From NCBI GenBank assembly GCA_003514205.1, contig DORQ01000216.1, positions 6,515-16,662 on the forward strand: DNA of 10,148 nt. The letters run 5' to 3'. Position 1 is the stretch's first letter, and every line of letters begins with the position of its first letter. Below are positions 1 through 7,832 of the stretch, piece after piece. The translations under genes and the position numbers were made by a program. The notes below the pieces were generated by a model. The model saw only the letters and a program-made list of their open reading frames with translations, searched no databases and was not told the DNA's origin. This DNA is from Acidimicrobiaceae bacterium. GTDB lineage: Bacteria; Actinomycetota; Acidimicrobiia; Acidimicrobiales; Microtrichaceae.

Positions 1-465
1 CTCGAAGTGATACGAGTGCGGTCCTTCAACCATCTCGGTCCGGGCCAAAGTGAACGATTCGTTGCTCCAGGAATAGCGATGCGGATCGCACGCGCCGAGC
101 GTCAAGGCACCAGCACCATTCCGGTCGGCAACCTCACTCCTCGACGTGACCTCACCGACGTTCGCGACGTGGTGCGGGCCTACCGCCTCTTAGCTCTGCA
201 CGGTGCGGGCGGCGAGGTCTACAACGTGTGTTCAGGCTCAGACCGCTCAATAGAGTCACTCGCCGAGGATCTCATCGCTCAAGCGAGGATACCGATGACG
301 CTGGTGCCCGATTCTGACCTTCAGCGCCCGGTAGACATTCCTGTCCTGCGCGGTGACAACACCAAGCTCCGCACCGCCACCGGTTGGTCCCCCGAAATTC
401 CCATCTCTCAGTCACTCAGTGACCTGCTTGCTTCCTGCCGCGCACTCGTGGAATCCCAGAATTGA
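1..465 (+). CDS. rmd: GDP-6-deoxy-4-keto-D-mannose reductase, C-terminal half (5' end outside window)
   Basis: This is the C-terminal part of an extended short-chain dehydrogenase. The frame is open from the first base, so the gene begins upstream; about 154 codons of a family usually near 300 residues are present. The fragment starts near the RSFNHLGPGQ motif (fragment residues 7-16), which is characteristic of Rmd and differs from the corresponding region of GDP-fucose synthase. It continues with a PRRDLTDVRDVVRAY segment and the YNVCSG motif, both typical of Rmd. The NAD(P)-binding GxxGxxG and the Tyr-x3-Lys pair would lie upstream and cannot be checked. The family reduces GDP-4-keto-6-deoxy-D-mannose to GDP-D-rhamnose in the cytoplasm. 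The gmd gene that makes this substrate follows 51 bp downstream on the same strand, which supports the call. A related 4-ketoreductase of other stereochemistry is the main alternative. Confidence 0.85.
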   Translation, partial: LEVIRVRSFNHLGPGQSERFVAPGIAMRIARAERQGTSTIPVGNLTPRRDLTDVRDVVRAYRLLALHGAGGEVYNVCSGSDRSIESLAEDLIAQARIPMTLVPDSDLQRPVDIPVLRGDNTKLRTATGWSPEIPISQSLSDLLASCRALVESQN

Positions 466-480
466 GTGCCGAGCGGCTAG

Positions 481-1497
<1,017 letters not shown>

Positions 1498-1502
1498 CGG
1501 CG

Positions 1503-2462
1503 TTGATCACAACGATTGCTGGTGGGGTCGGCGCAGCACGGATGCTGCGTTGCCTCCTAGCTGGGTTTCCCAGCGAGGATCACCGTGCGGTTGTCAATGT
1601 GGCAGACGATGAGGTGCTTCATGGACTGCACATTTCACCAGATCTCGATACCATCACCTACACCCTCGCCGGCGCAACCGACGATGCCCGGGGGTGGGGG
1701 CTCGCCAATGAAACGTGGCGGGCAATGGAGTCGCTTCAGACCTATTGCGCCTCCTCTGACCGCCGCGACCTCGGTTGGTTCAACCTCGGCGATGCGGATC
1801 TAGGGACTCATCTCTATCGCACCTCCCGCCTGCTTGAGGGTGCGACCCTCGAGGCCGTCACCGAGGAGATTTCCAGCCGATGGCAACTCTCCGTGCGCCT
1901 CATTCCAGCGACGAACGACCAACTCCGAACACGGTTGCGCACTGCGGAGGGGGCCGAGCTCAGCTTTCAGGAATACTTCGTGCGCGAACAACACGGCGTA
2001 CCCGTTGCGGAGGTAGTCATCGAGGGTGCCACGGATGCCGAGGCAACGCCCTCAGCGCTGCAATCCATCATGGATGCCGACGTCGTCGTCATCGCTCCGT
2101 CCAACCCAATCGTGTCCATCGGGCCAGTCCGGGCAATTCAGGCCGTTGAGGTTGCGCTTCGAGCAGCGCGTTCCAAAACCGTGGCCATCTCCCCGATTAT
2201 CGGCGGGGCTGCGCTCAAGGGTCCTGCTGATCGACTTCTTCGGGAGTTGGGCCACGAGGTCTCTCCGGTAGGCATTGCCCGCATCTACCGTGAGATTGCC
2301 TCAGTGCTGGTCATCGACACTGCCGATGCTGACTGTGCAGCCGCCGTCGAAGCAGAGGGTATGCGATGCGTCGTGACTGGCACGATCATGTCTGAACCGA
2401 CAGTCGCTCAGACACTTGGAGCAACAGTGATTCAGTCGATTCTGGGCGAACCAAGCCGATGA
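1503..2462 (+). CDS. cofD: CofD/FbiA, 2-phospho-L-lactate (or enolpyruvyl) transferase of F420 biosynthesis
   Basis: The 319-residue protein has the conserved CofD blocks in order: AGGVGAARML at residues 6-15, NVADD at 32-36 followed by SPDLDT at 45-50, WFNLGDADLGTHLYRT at 92-107, SFQEYFV at 154-160, APSNPIVSIGP at 198-208 and SPIIGGAALKGPA at 230-242. The family transfers a phospholactyl or phosphoenolpyruvyl group from a GDP-linked donor to the deazaflavin Fo, giving F420-0 or dehydro-F420-0. In actinobacteria the homologue is FbiA and the reported donor is enolpyruvyl-diphospho-guanosine. The start is TTG: there is no ATG or GTG between the in-frame stop at 1455 and this codon, and the TTG places the Gly-rich loop where the family has it. 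No strong Shine-Dalgarno is visible, so translation may be coupled to gmd. The stop overlaps the start of cofE by 4 bp (ATGA). Confidence 0.93.
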   Translation: MITTIAGGVGAARMLRCLLAGFPSEDHRAVVNVADDEVLHGLHISPDLDTITYTLAGATDDARGWGLANETWRAMESLQTYCASSDRRDLGWFNLGDADLGTHLYRTSRLLEGATLEAVTEEISSRWQLSVRLIPATNDQLRTRLRTAEGAELSFQEYFVREQHGVPVAEVVIEGATDAEATPSALQSIMDADVVVIAPSNPIVSIGPVRAIQAVEVALRAARSKTVAISPIIGGAALKGPADRLLRELGHEVSPVGIARIYREIASVLVIDTADADCAAAVEAEGMRCVVTGTIMSEPTVAQTLGATVIQSILGEPSR

Positions 2463-3178
2463 ACAGGGGCCTGCACATTGTGCCGCTTCACGGCATCGGT
2501 GAAATCCAGCGCGGTACCGACCTCAGCGAGGAGATTCTGGCGGCCTGCCACTCCTGCGGGTTCGAATTGCAGCACGGCGATGTGTTGGTGGTTACCCAGA
2601 AGATCGTCTCGAAATCTGAGGGTGCGATGGAGCAGGTCGACCCCACCAATCCGTTGTCTCACAAGCCGCTCGTCGAACGCGAATCGGTCCGGATCCTCAG
2701 GCGGCGCGGCGAGCTGATCATCAGTGAGACCAAACATGGATTTGTGTGCGCCAATGCTGGGATCGATCTGTCAAACGTGGCGCAAGGTTGGGCAGCGCTG
2801 CTCCCCGAGGACCCGGACCGCTCAGCCCGGCGGCTCCGAGACCAACTCGCTGGCCGACATGGACTCACAGTTGGGGTCATCATCTCCGACACCTTTGGAC
2901 GACCATGGCGACGGGGAGTCACCGATGTTGCGATCGGAAGCGCTGGCATCACGCCGATCCTCGACCTTCGGGGCACTGAAGACAGCTACGGCAGGGAGCT
3001 CCAGGTGACTGAGGTCTGCGTGGTTGATGAGCTTGCAGCGGCAGCTGACCTCGTCATGGGAAAGGCCACCGGAGTTCCCGTGGCAATCATTCGTGGCGTC
3101 GACCCGACCTGGCTTGAGTCACACGGGGGAGTTCTGACCGATGTAGTTCGCTCACCACAGGACGACCTCTTTCGCTAA
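2459..3178 (+). CDS. cofE: CofE/FbiB-type coenzyme F420-0:L-glutamate ligase, single domain
   Basis: The 239-residue protein carries the motifs of the F420-0:gamma-glutamyl ligase family, which adds L-glutamate residues to F420-0 in a GTP-dependent reaction. Visible blocks are VVTQKIVSKSEG at residues 44-55, ETKHGFVCANAGIDLSN at 90-106, LLPEDPD at 114-120, the acidic SDTFGRPWRRG at 143-153, and DELAAAADLVMGK at 190-202. The ATG overlaps the cofD stop by 4 bp, so the pair is translationally coupled. Mycobacterial FbiB is about twice as long because a C-terminal FMN-binding nitroreductase-like domain follows the ligase. Here the protein ends at DDLFR, about where that linker begins, so it resembles stand-alone archaeal CofE. 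The next gene is on the opposite strand, so the missing domain is not encoded directly downstream. Confidence 0.94.
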   Translation: MNRGLHIVPLHGIGEIQRGTDLSEEILAACHSCGFELQHGDVLVVTQKIVSKSEGAMEQVDPTNPLSHKPLVERESVRILRRRGELIISETKHGFVCANAGIDLSNVAQGWAALLPEDPDRSARRLRDQLAGRHGLTVGVIISDTFGRPWRRGVTDVAIGSAGITPILDLRGTEDSYGRELQVTEVCVVDELAAAADLVMGKATGVPVAIIRGVDPTWLESHGGVLTDVVRSPQDDLFR

Positions 3179-3207
3179 GCGCAGTGCGTTCTCGCAAGCA
3201 CCGCTAC

Positions 3208-4077
3208 TCAACGGAATCGGCGGAGTACCTCTGATCCGAATCGCTCCAGCCCGACCTGCTGAGATTCCAAGGTCGATGTGTCCCCCGGATAGAAGTACCA
3301 CGGGCAGACCATTGCGTCGGTCACCCCGGCTGCTTCCATCTGGCGGAAACCGTCATACTCATAGGCTTCTGAGCAGATCGCCTTGATCTCAAAGGGCTGA
3401 TCGGCCCGACCGTACTCGGCTCGGAACGCGTTGAGCTGGCGCACTGATTCAGCGAGTTCGTCGTGGGTCTGCAGGGCAGAAATCCAGCCATCGCCCAGCT
3501 TGGCTGCTCGACGGAGACCCGCCTCAGAATGCCCGCCCACGTAGATCCGCACCGGCTGTGTTGGTGCTGGGCGCATCATCAACTCGTCGAACTGATAATG
3601 GGCTCCGTCGAAGCTGACGAACTCCCCAGTGCAGGCACGCCGAATGATCTCAATTGCCTCATCGGTACGCTTGCCTCGAGTTCGCATCTCCTGGTTCAGC
3701 CACTCGAACTCCTCTGGAATCCAGCTCAGACCGATACCCAACGCAACGCGATTGTCCGACAGCACCGCTGCGCTAGACAGGGCCTTTGCAACCAGCAACG
3801 GCTCGCGGATCGCGAGCTTCACGACATTTGTGTAGAACTCCAACCGCGTCGTCAGAGCAGCCATCGCCGGAATCACGACGAACGGGTCGAGAAACGGTGT
3901 CTCGGCTGCCCAGAAACGCTCACCGTCTGGCGTGTAGGGGTACTTCGCAGACACCTCACGTGGAAAGAACACAGACTCAGGCACGGCAACCGCGTCATAA
4001 CCCACTTCCTCCGCAACCTGGGCGAGAGGCAAATAATGGCGAGGATCCACCATGGGGAGTGCTACGGAGAATTTCAC
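3208..4077 (-). CDS. LLM-family (luciferase-like) oxidoreductase, probably F420-dependent
   Basis: This 289-residue protein is a bacterial luciferase-like TIM barrel (PF00296 type), resembling the F420-dependent LLM subfamilies common in actinobacteria. Recognisable blocks are the N-terminal strand MKFSVALPMV, AEEVGYDAVAVPES at residues 22-35, LGIGLSWIPEEF at 113-124, the RGKRTDEAIEIIRR helix at 134-147, and YVGGHSEAGLRRAAKLGDGW starting at 179, all typical of the family. The start is GTG, 6 bp after the stop of the SDR gene on the same strand, so it is probably the last gene of that operon. Family members use reduced F420 or FMN; the presence of cofD-cofE immediately downstream and convergent makes F420 the likelier cofactor, which is inference. 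The substrate cannot be read from the sequence. The 29 bp separating it from cofE hold no gene and no convincing terminator. Confidence 0.85.
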   Translation of the reverse strand: MKFSVALPMVDPRHYLPLAQVAEEVGYDAVAVPESVFFPREVSAKYPYTPDGERFWAAETPFLDPFVVIPAMAALTTRLEFYTNVVKLAIREPLLVAKALSSAAVLSDNRVALGIGLSWIPEEFEWLNQEMRTRGKRTDEAIEIIRRACTGEFVSFDGAHYQFDELMMRPAPTQPVRIYVGGHSEAGLRRAAKLGDGWISALQTHDELAESVRQLNAFRAEYGRADQPFEIKAICSEAYEYDGFRQMEAAGVTDAMVCPWYFYPGDTSTLESQQVGLERFGSEVLRRFR

Positions 4078-4083
4078 GTCGAT

Positions 4084-4839
4084 CTAGCTCAACGTTCCGC
4101 CATCACAGCGAAGCACAGACCCACACATATGCGCACCGTCCTCCGAAGCGACGAACGCGATCACCGAGGCGACATACTCCGGACCACGAGATTGATCGAA
4201 CGCCATGATCCGCTTCAATAGCGAGTGGTCGGCGCCCTCTGGAAAGAAGAACTCGTTCTGAATTGGCGTTTCGATCGACCCAGGGGCCACGACATTGGTG
4301 CGAACGCCTTGCCGACCAAACTCGATAGCAAGGCCCTTTGAGAAGGCGACAACTCCGCCTTTGCTGGCAGAGTACGCCGCTGTCCACGGATGACCGGCGA
4401 GCGCAGCGGTAGAGGCCGTGTTGACGATGTTGCCCCGAGACTCCAGCAACTGCGGCATGGCGGCCTGGCACATCAAGAAGGTGCCAGTCAGATTCACACC
4501 AAGGACTTGGTTCCACTCCTCCAGCGTTGTGTCTGCAAGGTTGTTGAACCGAAGGATCCCCGCAATGTTGCACAGAACATCGATTCCGCCCAGCTCTTGA
4601 GCAGCGGTATCGACAACCTGGTTGACGAACAGCGGTTCTGCGACGCTGCCGACCAACTGGTGGAGTTCAGCACCTCCAGCGAGCTGAGCAGTCTCCGCGA
4701 GTCCGGCTTCGTCACGATCGACGAGGAGCAGTCGAGCCCCTTCCTCGGCGAGCCTGAGCGCAGTCGCGCGCCCAATCCCAGAACCTGCACCCGTCACGAC
4801 AACGCGGCGATCCTGGAACCTGCGACCATGATCTGTCAC
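4084..4839 (-). CDS. SDR-family NAD(P)-dependent oxidoreductase
   Basis: This is a classical short-chain dehydrogenase/reductase of 251 residues from the GTG start chosen here. Counting from that start, the cofactor loop TGAGSGIG is at 16-23, Asp41 at the end of the second strand suggests NAD(H) rather than NADP(H), CNIAG at 90-94 replaces the usual NNAG, and the catalytic tetrad is Asn116, Ser143, Tyr156 and Lys160. APGSIETP and the C-terminal CDGGTLS are also typical. The GTG overlaps the epimerase stop by 4 bp (GTGA), the standard coupling arrangement; the alternative ATG at 4866 would add nine residues and a 31-bp overlap. The LLM oxidoreductase follows 6 bp after its stop. The fold and reaction type are secure. 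The substrate is unknown: it could act on an alcohol or ketone unrelated to the sugar genes. Confidence 0.9.
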   Translation of the reverse strand: MTDHGRRFQDRRVVVTGAGSGIGRATALRLAEEGARLLLVDRDEAGLAETAQLAGGAELHQLVGSVAEPLFVNQVVDTAAQELGGIDVLCNIAGILRFNNLADTTLEEWNQVLGVNLTGTFLMCQAAMPQLLESRGNIVNTASTAALAGHPWTAAYSASKGGVVAFSKGLAIEFGRQGVRTNVVAPGSIETPIQNEFFFPEGADHSLLKRIMAFDQSRGPEYVASVIAFVASEDGAHMCGSVLRCDGGTLS

Positions 4840-5789
4840 GCGGAGGTCCGCCCTGTTGCGGCCCAATCAATCACGGCTTTCGTGCCATCATCGATTGAGG
4901 TCCAGGCTTCCCAGCCGAGGTGGATCTTGGCGCGACCGGCATCGAGAGCTATTCGGTCGAGTTCACCAACTCGAGCCGGAGCGTGCTCCGCTGGGGCGGC
5001 CACTCCTGCCGCTTTGGCCATCGAGGTGTACAACTCGTTAACAGTGATCTCGACACCGGTGCCGATGTTGAACAGCAGTCCGCCGCCACGAGTCATTGCC
5101 CGAACAAACGCATCCACAACATCGTCAACGAACACGAAGTCCCGGGTTTGTTCACCAGTACCAAAGATCACGCATTGCTCACCGTCGAGGAGCTTTCCGG
5201 CGAAGATCGACACCACTCCTGCCTCACCATGAGGATCCTGACGAGGGCCGTAGACGTTTGCCAGGGCGAGTGAGGTGTACTCCAGCTGGTACAACTCCCG
5301 ATACGCATGGAGGTAGTCAGTGAAGGCCTTTTTCGATACCCCGTAGGGAGAAACTGGGTGGCGGCTATGTCCCTCATTGATTGGAAGCGCCGAGGCCTCC
5401 GGTTCGCCATAGATTGTCCCGCCACTCGAAGCGAACAGGACTTTGCTACTACCAGCCCGGCGAGCGCCTTCCAGAACGTTGAGCGCCCCAATGATGTTGA
5501 TCGATGCATCGAGAACAGGGTTCTGCACTGAGACCCTGACATCGGCCTGAGCTGCCAAATGCACCACAACATCGGGCTTGCGCCGTTCGATGAGTTCGGA
5601 GACTTCAGCATGGCGAATGTCAATTTGGTGGAAGTTGAACTGACCACCTGCTGATCGGGCATCTGCGAGGTTTCCAAGGTTGCCCGAGCTGAGATCATCG
5701 ACCACGTCGACCTGATGATCCTCTGCGAGCAAACGATCAACCAATGTCGATCCAATGAATCCGGCTCCGCCAGTTACCAATACCTTCAT
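4836..5789 (-). CDS. NAD-dependent nucleotide-sugar epimerase/dehydratase, UDP-glucose 4-epimerase-like
   Basis: The 317-residue protein is an extended SDR of the GalE-like group. Visible are the nucleotide loop GGAGFIG at residues 7-13, the acidic pair Asp31-Asp32 with LSSG at 33-36 as in GalE relatives, HLAAQADVRVSV at 77-88, the SSGGTIYG block at 121-128, catalytic Tyr149 and Lys153, NVYGPRQDP, and the GTGEQTRDFVFVDDVV segment. The start is the ATG at 5789, with AAGGA 7 nt upstream, because the GxxGxxG then lies at the very N-terminus. An upstream in-frame start at 6053 would run deep into the neighbouring gene and adds an unconvincing sequence. The SDR gene overlaps its stop by 4 bp. Substrate specificity (UDP-Glc/Gal, GlcNAc/GalNAc or another sugar) cannot be decided here; the context is glycan precursor synthesis. 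Confidence 0.88.
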   Translation of the reverse strand: MKVLVTGGAGFIGSTLVDRLLAEDHQVDVVDDLSSGNLGNLADARSAGGQFNFHQIDIRHAEVSELIERRKPDVVVHLAAQADVRVSVQNPVLDASINIIGALNVLEGARRAGSSKVLFASSGGTIYGEPEASALPINEGHSRHPVSPYGVSKKAFTDYLHAYRELYQLEYTSLALANVYGPRQDPHGEAGVVSIFAGKLLDGEQCVIFGTGEQTRDFVFVDDVVDAFVRAMTRGGGLLFNIGTGVEITVNELYTSMAKAAGVAAPAEHAPARVGELDRIALDAGRAKIHLGWEAWTSIDDGTKAVIDWAATGRTSA

Positions 5790-5796
5790 GAATGCG

Positions 5797-5801
5797 TCCT
5801 T
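5797..5801 (-). promoter_or_regulatory. Shine-Dalgarno sequence of the epimerase gene
   Basis: On the minus strand AAGGA lies 7 nt before the ATG at 5789. It supports the short start of the epimerase over the upstream candidate at 6053. Confidence 0.7.
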
Positions 5802-5844
5802 CGCTGTTCCAACTGATTCTCTATCGGCAGTGGCCGGTTGGGAT

Positions 5845-6849
5845 TTACTCCTGGGGAAGCGGCTCTCGCCCGGCGATGAGCGAGGCACCATCTTCCACGG
5901 CTGCCCCAAATCCGCAGATCGATTCCTCTGCCACGATGGCGTCGGTGCCGACCGTGCCGCCCGAAGCAACGATTGAGTCGAGTACCTGTGCCCTCGCACC
6001 GATGTGCGCGTTCTCCATGATGACCGAACCTCTGACAACAGCCTCAGGTCCAATCACAGCGCCGGCCCCAACGCAGGAGCGCTCAATGTTGGCAGTCGGG
6101 TCAACCTGCGCCGTGGGATGCACAGCTGACTCGCTCCCCCGTGTGCCGTCAATCAAGTCGAGATTCGCGGCCAGGTACGCCGAAGGAGTACCGGCGTCGA
6201 GCCAGTAGTCCGCAGTGGCCACGGCATACAGTTGGCCCCGTTCCACCAGTTTTGGAAAGGTTTCCCGTTCGACTGAGACCTTCCGCCCAGATTCAATGAG
6301 TTCCAGCACTGAGGGTTCAAAAACATAGGTTCCGGCGTTGATGAGATTGCTCGGCTCAGTTCCGGGTGCTGGTTTCTCAATGAAGGCGGTCACCCTCTCG
6401 TCGTCATCGGTGACTACGACGCCAAAGCGAGAGGGTTCAGCCACAGCAGTGAGATGCAAGGTGGCCTCTCCGCCATGGCTGCGGTGCTGAGCAACGAGCC
6501 AACTGAAGTCCAGATCACCGAGGACGTCACCGTTCAACACCAGAAAGGTTTCATCGATTCCACCGTGAGCCGCTGCGAAGGCAATTGCGCCAGCGGTGTC
6601 GAGCGGAGCAGGCTCTACCGCATAGTGCAAAGAAACTCCTGCGCAAACTCCATCGGGGAATGCATCGATGAAACGATCGGGCCGGAAGCCAAGCGAAACC
6701 ACAACCTCGTCGACGCCGCATTGACCGAGGCGAGTGATCACTCGTTCAAACATGGTGATCCCAACGATTGGGAGCATCTGCTTGGGTGTGTCATTTGTCA
6801 GCGGGCGCAGACGTGTGCCGAACCCGCCCATCAGAACGATGGCCTTCAC
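5845..6849 (-). CDS. Nucleotidyltransferase, probably mannose-1-phosphate guanylyltransferase
   Basis: The 334-residue protein has a sugar-nucleotide pyrophosphorylase domain and a C-terminal left-handed beta-helix. Visible residues are the nucleotide loop GGFGTRLRPLT at 8-18, Lys23 in TPKQMLP, the metal-binding Asp108 in NGD (106-108), EKP at 158-160, INAGTYVFE at 170-178, VSVERETFP at 191-199, and the second metal ligand Asp218 in DYWLDAGTP (214-222). Hexapeptide-like repeats run from about residue 240 to 325. The NAGTYVFE / VSVERE / YW-D-GTP series resembles the GDP-mannose pyrophosphorylase of M. tuberculosis (Rv3264c). This favours GTP plus mannose-1-phosphate giving GDP-mannose, the substrate of the Gmd encoded in the same window. 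A glucose-1-phosphate thymidylyl- or uridylyltransferase is possible. The start is GTG with AAGG 9 nt upstream, inside the end of the preceding gene, whose stop is 5 bp away. Confidence 0.82.
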   Translation of the reverse strand: MKAIVLMGGFGTRLRPLTNDTPKQMLPIVGITMFERVITRLGQCGVDEVVVSLGFRPDRFIDAFPDGVCAGVSLHYAVEPAPLDTAGAIAFAAAHGGIDETFLVLNGDVLGDLDFSWLVAQHRSHGGEATLHLTAVAEPSRFGVVVTDDDERVTAFIEKPAPGTEPSNLINAGTYVFEPSVLELIESGRKVSVERETFPKLVERGQLYAVATADYWLDAGTPSAYLAANLDLIDGTRGSESAVHPTAQVDPTANIERSCVGAGAVIGPEAVVRGSVIMENAHIGARAQVLDSIVASGGTVGTDAIVAEESICGFGAAVEDGASLIAGREPLPQE

Positions 6850-6854
6850 GAGCC

Positions 6855-7718
6855 CTAGCCTTGCGGTGTGTCGGTTGCTGCAGGGTCGGCCGCAGCGCCG
6901 GTCACGCCAGAGGGCACGACGCCAGTTACGCCGGTGTCACCTGCAGCGCTGGGCTCGCCAGTCGCACTCGGTTCACCGGTGGTGCCAGCATCGCCTGTCA
7001 CTCCAGTCACGCCGGTGGCTGGCGTATCGCCAGGAGCTGGCGTGGCGGCCCCGGGCTCCTCGTCAATCGGATTGGCGAGAGCATCGACCGTTGGTGGAAT
7101 CGGGATTGTCTTCGTTCCCTCGGGAACCAATGCCAAGGCATAGATCGAACCATCGTCGATGAACCTGACGTTCCCGAAATCTGAAGTAATGATTTTCGGC
7201 TTCGTGGAATCGCCTGCCTGTGGCGGCCAGACGAACAGCTTGACCTCGGTCTTCTTCGTTTTGTCCTTGCCTGAGCCGCAGGTGTCGCCAGCCTTGGCAT
7301 CCTCACCCGTGGCAAGACTGAAGCTGTCGTCCTCGGCCACGATCCCGACCATGTCAAAGAACTTCCCGAGCGTGGCGTTCTTCCCCGCATATCCATCAGT
7401 GAATGGGTGCACATGAATGAGCCCATCGCCGTGAGCGTGGATGCCACCAACGTCGGCCTTCACGTCGCTGGGGTTGGCGGCATACTCATCGCAGATGTAG
7501 GAGCCGTACGCCATGTGCCAGTGATCCCGGTTCGGTTCCGGGGCCACCGCCACGGCATTCACCCGAGAGTCACGAGCAAGGTAGATCAAGCCGAATCCAA
7601 CAAGAATGATTGCTGCAATAGCTAACCCATATCCGATTGGTCGGCGTTGGCCCGCTCGACGGGTCACACCAGCTTGTTGAACGCGCTGAATCTTCTTTGA
7701 TGAGTTGGATGTAGCCAT
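6855..7718 (-). CDS. Membrane-anchored His-rich protein of unknown function with collagen-like C-terminal tail
   Basis: I cannot name this 287-residue protein. The N-terminus is basic (Lys8, Lys9, Arg12, Arg20, Arg21, Arg25, Arg26). One hydrophobic segment at about residues 28-48 is probably a membrane anchor, and Arg49 begins a domain expected to lie outside. The domain contains DHWH (65-68), Cys76, a dense cluster IHAHGDGLIHVHP (93-105) and Cys147, followed by a beta-rich stretch ending near SIYALALVPEG (191-201). The remaining 75 or so residues are rich in Gly, Thr, Pro, Ala and Ser, with Gly-X-X triplets at 236-266. The six clustered histidines suggest metal binding and the two cysteines could form a disulfide; both are inference. 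The ATG at 7718 is preferred because the in-frame GTG at 7796 adds an odd Gly/Cys/Trp-rich leader. No good Shine-Dalgarno is visible. It heads the operon that continues with the nucleotidyltransferase 5 bp on. Confidence 0.8.
   Translation of the reverse strand: MATSNSSKKIQRVQQAGVTRRAGQRRPIGYGLAIAAIILVGFGLIYLARDSRVNAVAVAPEPNRDHWHMAYGSYICDEYAANPSDVKADVGGIHAHGDGLIHVHPFTDGYAGKNATLGKFFDMVGIVAEDDSFSLATGEDAKAGDTCGSGKDKTKKTEVKLFVWPPQAGDSTKPKIITSDFGNVRFIDDGSIYALALVPEGTKTIPIPPTVDALANPIDEEPGAATPAPGDTPATGVTGVTGDAGTTGEPSATGEPSAAGDTGVTGVVPSGVTGAAADPAATDTPQG
6915..7013 (-). repeat. Collagen-like Gly-X-X repeat region within the His-rich protein gene
   Basis: This stretch encodes residues 236-268. Read in triplets it is GVT GVT GDA GTT GEP SAT GEP SAA GDT GVT GVV, so nine of eleven triplets begin with glycine. 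At DNA level a 15-bp unit occurs at 7003-7017 and again at 6922-6936 with one mismatch. The GEPSA unit is repeated at protein level, but its two copies differ in the third base of all five codons. Confidence 0.7.
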
Positions 7719-7832
7719 AGCGGTGACCACGGTAGTCCACAATGGGCACCAATACCGCAGTCCACACCCAGATCCGCGATTTCCGCGAAGGGGCACTCCG
7801 AGGTTGAGGCTGAACTCCGGCTCAACTTCGGC
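7719..7832. other. 114-bp gap in the minus-strand block, possible promoter region with short repeats
   Basis: This is the only gap above 60 bp between genes in the window, so it is the likeliest place for an internal promoter of the downstream sugar operon. I found no convincing -35/-10 pair. It holds an imperfect 13-bp direct repeat, TGTGGACT followed by GCGGT or ACCGT on the minus strand, at 7754-7766 and 7729-7741. The copies match at 11 of 13 positions and are 25 bp apart. Near the glycosyltransferase stop, an 11-bp unit occurs twice in tandem (7813-7823 and 7824-7834, one mismatch). A six-pair GTTGAG/CTCAAC inverted repeat (7803-7808 with 7821-7826) has no following T tract, so it is a poor terminator. 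Confidence 0.35.

Noticed and set aside
3179..3207. Possible bidirectional terminator between the convergent cofE and LLM genes
   Set aside because: Only a four-pair hairpin (TGCG-TTCT-CGCA, 3185-3196) is visible, with no T tract on either strand.
3463..4221. Open frame of 252 codons on the plus strand
   Set aside because: It is antisense to the LLM oxidoreductase and the SDR 3' end, rich in Arg, His and Gln, and has no family character.
4390..5232. Open frame of 280 codons on the plus strand
   Set aside because: It lies antisense to the SDR and epimerase genes, both well supported by motifs, and its translation shows no recognisable domain. It is a by-product of codon bias on the other strand.
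5790..6053. 88-residue N-terminal extension of the epimerase
   Set aside because: It would overlap the nucleotidyltransferase gene by about 200 bp, adds an Arg/Ser-rich sequence before the GxxGxxG, and a good Shine-Dalgarno stands at 5797-5801 before the shorter start.
6868..7143. Open frame on the plus strand with a TPVTPVSP-type repetitive translation
   Set aside because: It is the antisense reading of the Gly/Thr-rich tail of the His-rich protein; the repeats are explained by the minus-strand gene, which has the membrane segment and conserved-looking domain.
7719..7796. 26-residue N-terminal extension of the His-rich protein from a GTG
   Set aside because: The added sequence is Gly/Arg/Cys/Trp-rich and unlike a protein N-terminus, while the ATG at 7718 gives a normal basic segment followed by a membrane anchor. 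A start at the GTG a few codons upstream of the ATG is not excluded.
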